Source of the DNA: an uncultured Butyrivibrio sp.
Lineage (GTDB): Bacteria; Bacillota; Clostridia; Lachnospirales; Lachnospiraceae
Assembly (NCBI GenBank): GCA_946536145.1
Contig: CAMNEA010000003.1
Span: 31,553-95,552 of the forward strand
Length of the DNA stretch: 64,000 nucleotides
Reading direction: 5' to 3'
Positions 11,335 to 20,602 of the stretch are shown here, piece by piece; the first letter of the stretch is position 1; each line of letters begins with the position of its first letter. The translations under genes and the position numbers were made by a program. The notes beneath the pieces were generated by a model. It was given only the letters and a program-made list of their open reading frames with translations, did not search any database and had not been told where the DNA came from.

Positions 11335-12372
11335 ATGAAGTGGATGCGCTTTCGCATAAGAACCAATGAGGAGTCTGAAGACATTATTGTGAGCTGCCTT
11401 GAGGATATTGGACTTGAGGGAGCGCAGATAGAGGATAATGCTCCTCTTTCCGCCTCTGACAAGGAGCAGATGTTTATTGATGCTCCGGAGCTTGAACCTG
11501 ATGAGAAGGACACAGGGATTGAGGTGGGAACCGCTTTCCTTAGCTTTTTTGTGGAGATTGATGACGAGGATATGCTCACTGTGCAGATCCCCGATGATGA
11601 AGGGCAATACACGTCTCTTAAGATGACTCCGGATGAAATGAAAAAAGCCATCAAAGATAAACTCGATGAACTTAAGCAGTTCTCGGACATAGGTGACTGC
11701 AGCATATCTGTGGATGTCACTGAGGATATAGACTGGATCAACAACTGGAAGCAGTACTTCCATAAATTCTATATAGATGATATACTTGTGATTCCTACAT
11801 GGGAGAGCACGGAAGATGAGGATGTCGACAAGGCATCCATGGTTCTCCACATTGACCCGGGAACCGCCTTTGGAACAGGGATGCACGAGACGACTCAGCT
11901 GTGCATAAGGATGCTCAGGAAGTATATGACGCCCGGCGCGCAGGTGCTTGATGTCGGAACGGGGAGCGGAGTACTTTCAATCCTCTCGCTGATGTTCGGA
12001 GCAGGCCACTGTGTGGGGACCGATCTTGATAAGTGCGCGGTTCCGGCCGTTGCCGATAACATGGAAAAGAACGGAATAACTGACGATAAGTTTGACATGA
12101 TGATAGGAAACATCATAGATGACAAAGAGATCCGGGACAAGGTCGGCTACGATAAGTACGACATTGTGGTAGCCAATATCCTTGCCGGAGTCCTGGTTCC
12201 GCTCACCCCTGTGGTGGTGGATCACTTAAAGAGCGGAGGTATCTATATAACCTCAGGTATCATAGACAGCAGGGAAGATGAGGTCAAAAAGGCCCATACT
12301 GACGCGGGTCTTGAGGTTCTGGAGATACATCATCAGGGTGACTGGGTTTCCATCACATCGAGGAAAAATTAA
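11335..12372 (+). CDS. prmA: Ribosomal protein L11 methyltransferase PrmA
   Basis: PrmA methylates ribosomal protein L11 using S-adenosylmethionine. The 345-aa protein carries DPGTAFGTGMHETTQL, the SAM-binding DVGTGSGVLSI near aa 205, and VVANILAGVLVPLTP. It is about 30 residues longer than the usual ~315; the extra part is an acidic stretch in the N-terminal substrate-binding domain (about aa 35-100). The start is ATG with AAAGGAG upstream. Its stop overlaps the rsmE start (TAATG), which implies translational coupling. Confidence 0.95.
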   Translation: MKWMRFRIRTNEESEDIIVSCLEDIGLEGAQIEDNAPLSASDKEQMFIDAPELEPDEKDTGIEVGTAFLSFFVEIDDEDMLTVQIPDDEGQYTSLKMTPDEMKKAIKDKLDELKQFSDIGDCSISVDVTEDIDWINNWKQYFHKFYIDDILVIPTWESTEDEDVDKASMVLHIDPGTAFGTGMHETTQLCIRMLRKYMTPGAQVLDVGTGSGVLSILSLMFGAGHCVGTDLDKCAVPAVADNMEKNGITDDKFDMMIGNIIDDKEIRDKVGYDKYDIVVANILAGVLVPLTPVVVDHLKSGGIYITSGIIDSREDEVKKAHTDAGLEVLEIHHQGDWVSITSRKN

Positions 12373-13130
12373 TGTATCACTTTTTTGTTGAAGGCTCTCA
12401 GGTTACACCTGACCTTAAAAAGGTCGAGATAACAGGAAGCGACTACAATCATATAGCTAATGTGCTCAGAATGAGGATCGGAGAGCAGTTCTCTATCAGC
12501 ATACGCGGAGAGGATAAGGCGCGGGAGATCTTTTACGAAATAGAAGAGATCACATCTGATCATGTTCTGGGCAATCTGTGCTTTGTCGAAGAGGTCGGAA
12601 ATGAGCTGCCCTCTAAGATATATCTTTTCCAGGGACTGCCCAAAGTTGACAAGATGGAGCTTATAATACAGAAGGCTGTTGAGCTTGGGGCTTATAAGAT
12701 CATCCCGATAACAACAAATAGATGTATCGTCAGACTTGATGAAAAAAAGTCTTCCTCCAAACAAAAAAGGTGGCAGGCGATATCGGAGGCTGCGGCCAAA
12801 CAGAGTAAGAGGGCGCTGATCCCCGAGGTCACACTTCCTGTCACCATGAAACAGGCCATGAACATCTGCCGGGAAGAGGCGATCGATGTAAGGCTTATTC
12901 CTTATGAGATGGCTGAGGATATAGATGCCACAAGGAATATTATAGACGGGATAAGCCCCGGTGAGAGCGTTGCTGTCTTTATAGGTCCCGAGGGAGGATT
13001 CTCGGAGGATGAGATCGCCATGGCAATGGAAAACGGCATTAAACCCATAACGCTCGGAAAGAGGATCCTAAGAACTGAAACTGCAGGTTTCACAGCTATT
13101 TCATGGCTGATGTACCATCTTGAAAGTTGA
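12372..13130 (+). CDS. rsmE: 16S rRNA (uracil-1498-N3)-methyltransferase RsmE
   Basis: RsmE is a SPOUT-class methyltransferase acting on 16S rRNA U1498. The 252-aa protein has an N-terminal PUA-like domain (HFFVEGSQV..., DYNHIANVLRMRIGEQF) and the C-terminal trefoil knot (FIGPEGGFSEDEIAMA, ITLGKRILRTETA). It follows prmA with a 1-nt overlap, an order widely conserved in Firmicutes. Confidence 0.95.
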   Translation: MYHFFVEGSQVTPDLKKVEITGSDYNHIANVLRMRIGEQFSISIRGEDKAREIFYEIEEITSDHVLGNLCFVEEVGNELPSKIYLFQGLPKVDKMELIIQKAVELGAYKIIPITTNRCIVRLDEKKSSSKQKRWQAISEAAAKQSKRALIPEVTLPVTMKQAMNICREEAIDVRLIPYEMAEDIDATRNIIDGISPGESVAVFIGPEGGFSEDEIAMAMENGIKPITLGKRILRTETAGFTAISWLMYHLES

Positions 13131-13138
13131 GAAATAAT

Positions 13139-14296
13139 ATGCGTGCTTACTTAGATAATTCGGCTACTACGAGGGCTTTTGATGAAGTTGCCTCTCTTGT
13201 TGCCAACATAATGACAGAAGAATATGGCAATTCCTCCAGTGTCCATCACATGGGCGCGATCGCGGAAAAGAGAGTTACACAGGCGCGGGAGATGATAGCT
13301 TCCACTCTTAAGGCTGATCCAAGTGAGATTGTCTTTACCTCCGGAGGAACGGAGTCGGACAATATGTCCATACTTGGAGCTGCGAAGGCAAACTTAAGGA
13401 GAGGAAAGCATATCATCACTACGGCCATTGAACATGCGGCGGTTTCTGAGGCGTGCGCGGAGCTTTCAAAAGAGGGGTTTGAGATAACCTATCTTAAAGT
13501 GAACGAGCTTGGGATAATTGATATCAATGAGCTGAAGGCTGCGCTTCGCACGGATACTATACTGGTATCCGTTATGCTTGTTAATAATGAGATTGGTTCG
13601 GTGCAGCCGGTTGCGGAGGCCGGAAGGATAATCAGGGAATTTGACGAAAGGATAATCTTTCACGTCGATGCGGTTCAGGGCTATGGCAAGATACTTATAA
13701 GACCAAAGTCCATGAACATCGATCTTTTGTCCGTGAGCGGTCATAAGATACACGGTCCCAAGGGAATAGGTTTTTTGTACATTAAGAAGGGAACGAGGAT
13801 CGTTCCCATATGCTACGGAGGCGGACAGCAGAAGGGCATGCGCTCCGGGACTGAGAATGTACCGGGAATAGCAGGTATGGCTCTTGCTGCAAAAATGTGC
13901 TACGACGGATTTGATGAAAAGATCAGGCGCCTTTATGAGCTGAAAAGCTACCTGGCGGACTCCCTTATGGAGAAACTTACGGATATTCAGATCAACGGCC
14001 CGCAGGATGATAATGGAGCGCCCCACATCCTGAGCCTCTCCATCAGAGGGCTCAGGGCAGAGACAGTGCTCAATATGCTGAGCAGCAAAGAGATATATGT
14101 GTCTGCGGGAAGCGCCTGCACTTCCAACAACCCGCATGTATCGGGGACGTTAAAGGCTATCGGCCTTGACAAAGAGCTTCTTGAGTCTACCATAAGGATC
14201 AGCATGTCTGTGCTGACTACCAGGGAAGAACTGGATTATCTTGTTGAGACTCTTTGCTCACAGGTAGAGAACATGAGAAGGTTTTACAGACGCTGA
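13139..14296 (+). CDS. Cysteine desulfurase, NifS/NifZ type
   Basis: A PLP enzyme that takes sulfur from cysteine and passes a persulfide onward. The 385-aa protein has the PLP lysine at about aa 203 in SGHKIHGPKG, the HVDAVQG block, and the catalytic cysteine at about aa 327 in SAGSACTS. I chose the ATG at 13139 (MRAYLDNSATTRAF matches the family start); the track's TTG at 13127 is possible but adds only MRNN. Neither has a strong ribosome site, so coupling to rsmE is likely. The next gene is thiI, 11 bp away, the same pairing as NifZ-ThiI in Bacillus, so the sulfur most likely goes to 4-thiouridine in tRNA. Confidence 0.93.
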   Translation: MRAYLDNSATTRAFDEVASLVANIMTEEYGNSSSVHHMGAIAEKRVTQAREMIASTLKADPSEIVFTSGGTESDNMSILGAAKANLRRGKHIITTAIEHAAVSEACAELSKEGFEITYLKVNELGIIDINELKAALRTDTILVSVMLVNNEIGSVQPVAEAGRIIREFDERIIFHVDAVQGYGKILIRPKSMNIDLLSVSGHKIHGPKGIGFLYIKKGTRIVPICYGGGQQKGMRSGTENVPGIAGMALAAKMCYDGFDEKIRRLYELKSYLADSLMEKLTDIQINGPQDDNGAPHILSLSIRGLRAETVLNMLSSKEIYVSAGSACTSNNPHVSGTLKAIGLDKELLESTIRISMSVLTTREELDYLVETLCSQVENMRRFYRR

Positions 14297-14307
14297 GGGA
14301 GATAAAT

Positions 14308-15504
14308 ATGCAGTATCATGCTTTTGTAATCAAATATGCGGAAATAGGTGTTAAGGGCAAAAACAGGTATATCTTCGAGGATGCCCTTGTTGGCCAGATC
14401 AAGAGGGTTCTGGCAAAATGCGACGGAAAGTTTTCGATTTCCAAGGTTGCCGGAAGAATATATGTATCTGCGGATGGCTTTGATTTTGATGAGACTGTCG
14501 GAGCGCTTCAGACAGTGTTCGGCATAACCGGAATATGTCCGGCTGTAGCCATCGCAAGGGATGGAGAGAACAGGCTTCCCAACGTGGATGCGCTCTGCAA
14601 CGAGGTCATAGCTTTTGTCGACGGCGTCTATCCTGACAAAAACAAAACCTTCAAGGTTAAGGTCAGAAGAGTAGATAAGAGCTACCCTATGGATTCTATG
14701 GAACTTGCTGCTGAAATAGGAGCCAGGATCCTGGATGCATACGATGAGATGAGGGTTGATGTTCATGATCCTCAGATTCTTATAAATGTGGAAGTCAGGG
14801 AGCAGATAAACATTTTCTCCAAGGTCATCCCGGGACCGGGCGGCATGCCGATCGGCACTGCAGGAAAGGCTATGCTTCTTTTGTCAGGCGGGATAGACTC
14901 TCCTGTTGCGGGCTACATGATCGCAAAGAGGGGCGTGGATCTCGAGGCTGTATATTTCAATGCTCCGCCCTATACCAGCGAGAAAGCCAGGCAGAAGGTC
15001 GTGGATCTTGCGTCGGTAATAGCTAAATACACCGGCAGGATCAGGCTTCATGTCATCAACTTTACTGATATTCAGATGTACATATATGAGAAGTGCCCGC
15101 ACGATGAGCTCACGATCATTATGAGAAGATACATGATGAAGATAGCTGACATTCTGGCCGGAGAATCTGGATGCATGGGACTTATTACCGGCGAGAGCAT
15201 AGGACAGGTTGCGTCGCAGACAATGCAGAGCCTTATGTGCACCGGAGAAGTGGTGAGAGATATGCCTGTGTACAGACCTCTTATCGCATTTGACAAGCAG
15301 GACATTGTAGACATATCGCTTAAGATAGGAGCCTATGAGACATCAATCCTGCCCTATGAGGACTGCTGCACCATATTTGTAGCAAAGCACCCCGTTACAA
15401 AACCCAGGCTTGATATAATAGAAAAGCATGAAGAGAGTCTTGCTGAAAAGATCGATGAACTCGTTAAGACAGCCATTGAGACTGATGAAGTCATTGAGCT
15501 CTGA
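14308..15504 (+). CDS. thiI: tRNA 4-thiouridine synthase ThiI (no rhodanese domain)
   Basis: ThiI adenylates and thiolates U8 of tRNA. The 398-aa protein has a ferredoxin-like and THUMP N-terminal half (aa about 1-170) and a PP-loop ATPase domain starting LLSGGIDSPVAGYM near aa 190. It ends near aa 398 and so lacks the C-terminal rhodanese domain of enterobacterial ThiI, as is normal in Firmicutes. The ATG at 14308 (MQYHAFVIKYAEIGVKG) follows GAGGGAGAT; the track's longer version overlaps the desulfurase gene and is not needed. Confidence 0.95.
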   Translation: MQYHAFVIKYAEIGVKGKNRYIFEDALVGQIKRVLAKCDGKFSISKVAGRIYVSADGFDFDETVGALQTVFGITGICPAVAIARDGENRLPNVDALCNEVIAFVDGVYPDKNKTFKVKVRRVDKSYPMDSMELAAEIGARILDAYDEMRVDVHDPQILINVEVREQINIFSKVIPGPGGMPIGTAGKAMLLLSGGIDSPVAGYMIAKRGVDLEAVYFNAPPYTSEKARQKVVDLASVIAKYTGRIRLHVINFTDIQMYIYEKCPHDELTIIMRRYMMKIADILAGESGCMGLITGESIGQVASQTMQSLMCTGEVVRDMPVYRPLIAFDKQDIVDISLKIGAYETSILPYEDCCTIFVAKHPVTKPRLDIIEKHEESLAEKIDELVKTAIETDEVIEL

Positions 15505-15515
15505 TCTTTTGACAA

Positions 15516-15548
15516 AGAAAAAAGACCATCTTGAAATCAAGATGGTCT
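15516..15548 (-). terminator. Terminator for the minus-strand HPr-like gene
   Basis: AGACCATCTTG / CAAGATGGTCT is a perfect 11-bp stem with an AAAT loop. Read on the minus strand it is followed by TTTTTTCTTT, a textbook terminator. On the plus strand there is no T-run, so thiI may end here only by the stem. Confidence 0.85.
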
Positions 15549-15583
15549 GAAATATCTCTTTTGGAGATCTGATCAGTTAATGA

Positions 15584-15814
15584 TCAGACCATGTAAGGTT
15601 TCAGAACTTCGAGAACCTCATCTGCGCCGTCTTCTGCATGGATGTTGAGATCGATTGGCTTTGAAAGGTCAAGTGAGAAAATACCCATGATAGACTTGGC
15701 ATCGATAACGTATCTTCCTGAAACAAGATCGAAGTCATAATCAAACTTCGTAATATCGTTTACAAAAGACTTAACCTTATCGATAGAATTTAATGAAATT
15801 TTTACGGTTTTCAT
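15584..15814 (-). CDS. HPr-like protein lacking the phosphorylated histidine
   Basis: A 76-aa protein with the size and pattern of HPr of the phosphotransferase system. The second half is clearly HPr-like (AKSIMGIFSLDLSKPIDLNI, with the Ser46-type serine and the ADEVLEVL end). The first half (MKTVKISLNSIDKVKSFVND) has no HARP-type active site, so it cannot accept phosphate from EI at His15. It may be a Crh-like regulator, but that is inference. It is a single gene on the minus strand between thiI and mtaB, with GGAGG-type spacing before the ATG and a strong terminator. Confidence 0.85.
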   Translation of the reverse strand: MKTVKISLNSIDKVKSFVNDITKFDYDFDLVSGRYVIDAKSIMGIFSLDLSKPIDLNIHAEDGADEVLEVLKPYMV

Positions 15815-15868
15815 TGCGCAAATACCTCCTTTTCTATCTTAATATAAACGCATGAATACCAAAAGTCA

Positions 15869-17260
15869 ATGAGAATTAAAAATATGCTGAATAACGTTAG
15901 AGGACTTAAGGTTGCGCTGCACAACCTTGGATGTAAAGTAAATAGTTATGAGATGGATGTGATGAAGCAGAAACTTGCGGAAGCCGGCTGTGAGATCGTT
16001 TCTTTCGATGAAAAGGCTGACGTATACATCATTAATACCTGCACTGTCACCAATATTGCCGACAGGAAGTCAAGGCAGATGCTTCACAGATCCAAGAAAG
16101 AGAACCCGAAGGCGATAGTTGTTGCTGTGGGCTGCTATGTAGAGACGGGAATGGACGGTGTAAAGAAGGATCCGGGAATAGATCTTGCCATTGGAAATAA
16201 CAAAAAGTCCGAGGTGGCAGAGATACTCGATGAGTTCATCGGCATCAGGAACGCTTCCGCTTTCGAAGCATCCGGCTGTGACATCGACAAGACTCTTGGC
16301 GGAAGCACGGTGATCGACATAAATCATACGGGCGAGTTTGAGGACATGAAACTTGAGGAACTTCCGGAGCACACCAGGGCCTATATCAAGATCCAGGATG
16401 GCTGCAATCAGTTCTGCACCTACTGTGTCATCCCCTATGCAAGAGGCAGAGTAAGGAGCAGGAATGAGGAGGATATACTGGATGAAGTGAGGACACTTGC
16501 CGAAAAGGGCTGCAAAGAGATCGTCCTTACAGGTATCCATGTCGGTTCCTACGGAATTGACAAGGGAGGAACTTCACTCGTTGATCTTATCGAAGAGATT
16601 GACAAAGTCGATGGGATAGAGAGGATCCGCCTCAGTTCGGTTGAACCAAGGATCATGGATGAAGCAAATGTAAAGAAACTCTCCGCTATAAAGAAATTGT
16701 GCCCTCATTTCCATCTGTCGCTGCAGAGCGGCTGCAACAGCGTCCTTAAGAGGATGAACCGCCACTATAGTGCTGAGGAATTCAAAAGAAGCGTGGAGCT
16801 TTTAAGGAAGTATTTTGACAGACCGGCAATAACGACGGATGTGATAGTGGGATTTCCGGGAGAGACAAAGGAAGAATTTGAAGAATGCAGAAAGTTTGTG
16901 GAGGATATTGCCTTCTATGAGATGCATGTCTTTAAGTATTCCCCAAGAAAAGGAACTGTCGCAGCCGGCATGAGCGACCAGCTGACTGACAGGGAAAAGT
17001 CCTTAAGAAGCGATGTGCTCCTTGAGCTGACAAGGAGGGACTCAGTAGAGTACAGAAAAAGCTTTATTGGACTTGATGCCGAGGTGCTCTGGGAGGATGA
17101 GGAGTGCCACGGCGGGGAGATGTACATGGTCGGTCATACTGACAGATATGTCAGAGTTGCTGCAAAGAAAGATCCCTCATTGCACAAAGATATTGCTTCC
17201 GGAGAGGTTACGACGGTCAGACCCTCAGGATTCTTGGATGAGGATACATTGCTTATTTAA
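15869..17260 (+). CDS. mtaB: tRNA N6-threonylcarbamoyladenosine(37) methylthiotransferase MtaB
   Basis: A radical-SAM enzyme that converts t6A37 to ms2t6A. The 463-aa protein has the UPF0004 N-terminal domain (ALHNLGCKVNSYEMD, INTCTVTN), the radical-SAM cluster motif CNQFCTYC near aa 179-186 in GCNQFCTYCVIPYARGR, and a C-terminal TRAM-like domain. No strong ribosome site precedes 15869; the ATG at 15884 (MLNN) is an alternative. It leads the mtaB-ireB-ruvX run. Confidence 0.93.
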   Translation: MRIKNMLNNVRGLKVALHNLGCKVNSYEMDVMKQKLAEAGCEIVSFDEKADVYIINTCTVTNIADRKSRQMLHRSKKENPKAIVVAVGCYVETGMDGVKKDPGIDLAIGNNKKSEVAEILDEFIGIRNASAFEASGCDIDKTLGGSTVIDINHTGEFEDMKLEELPEHTRAYIKIQDGCNQFCTYCVIPYARGRVRSRNEEDILDEVRTLAEKGCKEIVLTGIHVGSYGIDKGGTSLVDLIEEIDKVDGIERIRLSSVEPRIMDEANVKKLSAIKKLCPHFHLSLQSGCNSVLKRMNRHYSAEEFKRSVELLRKYFDRPAITTDVIVGFPGETKEEFEECRKFVEDIAFYEMHVFKYSPRKGTVAAGMSDQLTDREKSLRSDVLLELTRRDSVEYRKSFIGLDAEVLWEDEECHGGEMYMVGHTDRYVRVAAKKDPSLHKDIASGEVTTVRPSGFLDEDTLLI

Positions 17261-17322
17261 AATGGCTGATGTAAAATGTTAATTAATACTTACAAAATAC
17301 TTTTGAATGGAGAGAAGGATCT

Positions 17323-17598
17323 ATGGGAGATCAGGATTTAGGAAATACCCAATACTTTAAGGTTGAAGTCGAGCCTGAGACCGGAGTTAAGAAAGTACTT
17401 TCTGTTGTATATGATGCTCTTTTGGAAAAGGGTTATAATCCGGTGAATCAGATCGTGGGATACATCATGTCAGGCGATCCTACTTATATCACAAGCCACA
17501 AGGGAGCCAGAAGCCTTATCATGAAGGTGGAGAGAGATGAACTTGTGGAAGAGATGCTCACTGAGTATATCAAGAGCAACGACTGGGCTAGAAGGTAA
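17323..17598 (+). CDS. IreB-family regulatory protein (DUF965)
   Basis: A 91-aa protein of the IreB family; in Enterococcus, IreB is a substrate of the Ser/Thr kinase IreK and affects cephalosporin resistance. The signature [21 protein letters not shown] is intact, and the N-terminus has the Thr in GNTQYFKV near the known phosphosite. GGAGAGAAGG precedes the ATG. The order ireB-ruvX-DUF1292 is conserved in clostridia. A Ser/Thr kinase without PASTA domains is encoded at 37.2 kb in this window and could be its partner; that link is inference. Confidence 0.92.
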   Translation: MGDQDLGNTQYFKVEVEPETGVKKVLSVVYDALLEKGYNPVNQIVGYIMSGDPTYITSHKGARSLIMKVERDELVEEMLTEYIKSNDWARR

Positions 17599-17631
17599 TA
17601 CCGAAGCTTATTAAGATCGCGGAGAACGTAT

Positions 17632-18066
17632 ATGAGGATTATGGGCCTTGATTACGGCTCCAAGACCGTGGGAGTTGCCATAAGCGATGAACTTATGCTC
17701 ACCTCCCAGGGAAAAGAGATTATCCGTAGAAAAGAAGAGAATAAACTTAGAAGAACGCTGGCGCGCATTGAAGAGCTGATCCAGGAGTACGGGGTGGAGA
17801 AAATCGTATTGGGACTTCCCCTGAATATGGATGGTTCTGTCTCTGAGCGCTCAGAGTTATGCCTTGAATTTAAGGATAAAATAGAAAGAAGAACGGGAAT
17901 TCCTGTAATTATGCAGGATGAGCGCCTTACGACGGTTGAGGCGGACGAGATAATGGACGAAGTCGGTATCAGGGACAGGAAAGAGCGCAAGGGCTATGTA
18001 GATATGATAGCTGCGCAGATCATACTTCAGGATTACCTGAACGACACACAGGACAAGGTGGACTGA
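17632..18066 (+). CDS. ruvX: Putative pre-16S rRNA nuclease RuvX (YqgF)
   Basis: A 144-aa RNase H-fold protein. The motifs [39 protein letters not shown] and the C-terminal Asp in [15 protein letters not shown] are all present. The family trims the 5' end of 16S rRNA. It lies 33 bp after ireB and 1 bp before the DUF1292 gene. Confidence 0.95.
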   Translation: MRIMGLDYGSKTVGVAISDELMLTSQGKEIIRRKEENKLRRTLARIEELIQEYGVEKIVLGLPLNMDGSVSERSELCLEFKDKIERRTGIPVIMQDERLTTVEADEIMDEVGIRDRKERKGYVDMIAAQIILQDYLNDTQDKVD

Positions 18067-18067
18067 T

Positions 18068-18331
18068 TTGGAAAAGATTGTTTTTAGCCCGGATGGGGGC
18101 GAGGCGGTAGAGTTTTATCCGCTTGAGCAGACTGTTATAGGTGCAAAGACCTATCTTTTGGTTACGGATGAAGAAGATGGTGACGGAGATGCGCTCATTT
18201 TGCGCGACGACTCCGATATAAAAGATAAAGAGGCTGTTTACGTTATAGTGGATGATGACCGGGAGCTGGATGCAGTTGCAGGTGTATTTCGTAAGCTGCT
18301 TTCTGAGGATGGAATAGATCTTGATATTTAA
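18068..18331 (+). CDS. DUF1292-family protein (YrzB-like)
   Basis: An 87-aa acidic protein starting at a TTG directly after the ruvX stop. The pattern (beta-rich start, YLLVTDEEDGDGDALILRDD, then VIVDDDRELDAVAGVFRKLL) is that of DUF1292 proteins, which follow ruvX in many Firmicutes. No function is established. Confidence 0.87.
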   Translation: MEKIVFSPDGGEAVEFYPLEQTVIGAKTYLLVTDEEDGDGDALILRDDSDIKDKEAVYVIVDDDRELDAVAGVFRKLLSEDGIDLDI

Positions 18332-18396
18332 CGGGCTACTGGTTTGTATCAGTTCTGTTTTTATCTGCCTTTAATTCAATAAATGGAGGATAAAGT

Positions 18397-20070
18397 TTGA
18401 GTAAAATAAAAACTGAAAACGCATCCAAGCTGCAGATCATACCCTTAGGAGGTCTTGAGCAGATTGGAATGAACATCACTGCCTTCAGATATGAGGACAG
18501 TATTATTGTAGTGGACTGCGGTCTGTCTTTTCCTGACGACGATATGCTGGGAATAGATCTGGTGATCCCGGATATTACGTATCTTCAGGAGAACGCAGAT
18601 AAGGTGAAGGGGTTCGTGATCACACACGGACATGAGGATCATATAGGCGCGCTGCCCTATGTACTTCATGAACTCAATGTGCCTGTATATGCCACGAGGC
18701 TTACGATGGGAATCATTGAGCACAAGCTTGAGGAGCACGGACTTCTTAAGAAGACCAGAAGAAAGGTCGTAAAGTTCGGGCAGTCGATAAATCTTGGCCA
18801 GTTCAGGGTGGAGTTCATAAGAACCAACCACTCCATAGTTGATGCTGCGGCGCTTGCCATCTACTCTCCTGCGGGAACGGTTGTCCATACGGGAGATTTT
18901 AAGGTGGACTATACACCTGTATTTGGTGACCCAATAGATCTGCAGAGATTTGCTGAGATCGGAAAAAAGGGAGTTCTTGCGCTCATGTGCGATTCGACCA
19001 ATGCGGAGCGCCCCGGATTTACGCCGTCGGAGAAGACTGTGGGAAGGGCGCTGGCAAGTCTTTTTGATGAGCACGAGAAATCCAGGATCATAGTTGCTAC
19101 ATTTGCTTCCAACGTCGACCGTGTCCAGCAGATCATAAACACTGCGCACAAGTGCGGCAGAAAAGTTGTGGTAGAGGGCAGGAGCATGGTCAGTATCATT
19201 GATATTGCCCAGAAACTCGAGTGCATCAAGATACCGGAGAATACCCTTGTTGATATAGATATGATCAAGAACTATCCTGAGAACAAGACTGTCATCATAA
19301 CTACAGGAAGCCAGGGTGAGAGCATGGCTGCCCTCAGCAGAATGGCAAGTGGCCAGCACAGGAAGATCTCCATAGGAGCCGGGGATACGGTAATCTTTTC
19401 ATCACATCCGATCCCGGGCAATGAGAAGGCTGTCACAAATATTATCAATGAGCTCCAGATGAAGGGCGCGGATGTTATTTTCCAGGATGTGCATGTCTCA
19501 GGACACGCGTGTCAGGAGGATATCAAGCTCATCTATACACTGGTAAAGCCAAGGTATGCGGTTCCGGTGCACGGCGAGTACAGACACCTTATAGCTCAGA
19601 GCAATATTGCAAGGGATCTTGGGATCGACAAGGATAATGTGTTTATTCTTCATTCGGGCGAGATTTTAGAGGTTTCTGAAGAAAGTGCCAAAGTTGCGGG
19701 CAAGGTACCTGTGGGAGCTATCCTTGTCGACGGTCTTGGAGTCGGCGATGTGGGGAACGTTGTACTTAGAGATAGACAGCGACTGGCAGAAGATGGTATT
19801 GTAATTGTTGTATTTGGCATAGACAGGGAAAACGGTGTGATGACTTCTGGACCGAGCATTGTCTCAAGGGGCTTTGTATATGTCCGCGAATCCGACAAGC
19901 TTATAGAGGATGCCACAGATCTCGTCTATGATGACATCACTGAGGCTCTGGACAGGGGAGTCACAGACTGGACAAGGCTCAAGAACATTGTCAAGGATAC
20001 GCTCAGTGATTATATATGGAAAAAGACAAAGAGAAGACCTATGATCATGCCGATAATCATGGACAACTAA
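18397..20070 (+). CDS. Ribonuclease J
   Basis: A 557-aa metallo-beta-lactamase/beta-CASP RNase, the main 5'-to-3' exonuclease and endonuclease of Firmicutes. The zinc site THGHEDHIGALPYVL, the beta-CASP domain (STNAERPGFTPSE, TTGSQGE, SSHPIPGNE) and the C-terminal domain ending KKTKRRPMIMPIIMDN are all present. The TTG start at 18397 follows ATGGAGGATAAAG. One copy only is in the window, so J1 versus J2 cannot be decided. Confidence 0.95.
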   Translation: MSKIKTENASKLQIIPLGGLEQIGMNITAFRYEDSIIVVDCGLSFPDDDMLGIDLVIPDITYLQENADKVKGFVITHGHEDHIGALPYVLHELNVPVYATRLTMGIIEHKLEEHGLLKKTRRKVVKFGQSINLGQFRVEFIRTNHSIVDAAALAIYSPAGTVVHTGDFKVDYTPVFGDPIDLQRFAEIGKKGVLALMCDSTNAERPGFTPSEKTVGRALASLFDEHEKSRIIVATFASNVDRVQQIINTAHKCGRKVVVEGRSMVSIIDIAQKLECIKIPENTLVDIDMIKNYPENKTVIITTGSQGESMAALSRMASGQHRKISIGAGDTVIFSSHPIPGNEKAVTNIINELQMKGADVIFQDVHVSGHACQEDIKLIYTLVKPRYAVPVHGEYRHLIAQSNIARDLGIDKDNVFILHSGEILEVSEESAKVAGKVPVGAILVDGLGVGDVGNVVLRDRQRLAEDGIVIVVFGIDRENGVMTSGPSIVSRGFVYVRESDKLIEDATDLVYDDITEALDRGVTDWTRLKNIVKDTLSDYIWKKTKRRPMIMPIIMDN

Positions 20071-20073
20071 GAA

Positions 20074-20098
20074 AGAGCGCCAAGGCGCCTCTTTTCTT
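20074..20098 (+). terminator. Weak terminator after the RNase J gene
   Basis: A short GAGCGCC / GGCGCC-TC stem with a 2-nt loop and one bulge, then TTTTCTT. It lies only 25 bp before the next ATG, so it may attenuate rather than stop transcription. Confidence 0.45.
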
Positions 20099-20122
20099 AG
20101 AGATGGTCTTTTGGGAGAAATT

Positions 20123-20602
20123 ATGACTTTTAGAAAGTTTTTGATGGGGCTTTTGGACGCCTCGGTCAAGATTGCGTTTGTTGTTGTCGTAGTCATGCTT
20201 ATATCCAAGTATTCCAAGATTGCGTATGACTACGGCTATCATATTTTCAATCAGTCAGCGGTATCGAGCGGAACCGGCAGAAGTGTCACATTTACCGTCA
20301 GAGATGGCGATTCGGCTGATACAATAGCCGATAACATGGCCGGGGTAGGCCTTATAACTGACAAGAGGCTCTTTAAACTTCAGGAGCGGTTTTCTGAGTA
20401 TCATGGAATGGAAAAGGCCGGCACCTATGAACTCAGCACAGCCATGACTCCGGAGGAGATGCTGGCGATAATGGCCGGAGGAGATGAGGAGTCGGAAGGG
20501 GCGGATGATAAAGCCTCTGAGCCTGATTCGAACGAAGAGCAGGACCAGCCGATGCCTATTGAAGAGGAAGATGCCGGCGAAGAGGAAACAGACGGTGATT
20601 GA
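20123..20602 (+). CDS. MltG/YceG-like membrane protein without catalytic domain
   Basis: A 159-aa protein. One membrane segment lies near aa 12-35 (IAFVVVVVMLI). An outside domain follows (VTFTVRDGDSADTIADNMAG, FSEYHGMEKAGTYELS, MTPEEMLAIMAGG) that matches the N-terminal LysM-like part of endolytic transglycosylase MltG. The tail from about aa 120 is acidic and Ser/Glu-rich. The catalytic region of full MltG is missing, and the gene is not visibly broken; such short forms are known in clostridia. ATG at 20123 has GGGAGA upstream. Its end overlaps the next gene by 8 nt. Confidence 0.75.
   Translation: MTFRKFLMGLLDASVKIAFVVVVVMLISKYSKIAYDYGYHIFNQSAVSSGTGRSVTFTVRDGDSADTIADNMAGVGLITDKRLFKLQERFSEYHGMEKAGTYELSTAMTPEEMLAIMAGGDEESEGADDKASEPDSNEEQDQPMPIEEEDAGEEETDGD

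Noticed and set aside
18445-19359. 304-aa minus-strand ORF inside the RNase J gene
   Set aside because: Shadow frame; the plus strand carries intact RNase J motifs throughout.
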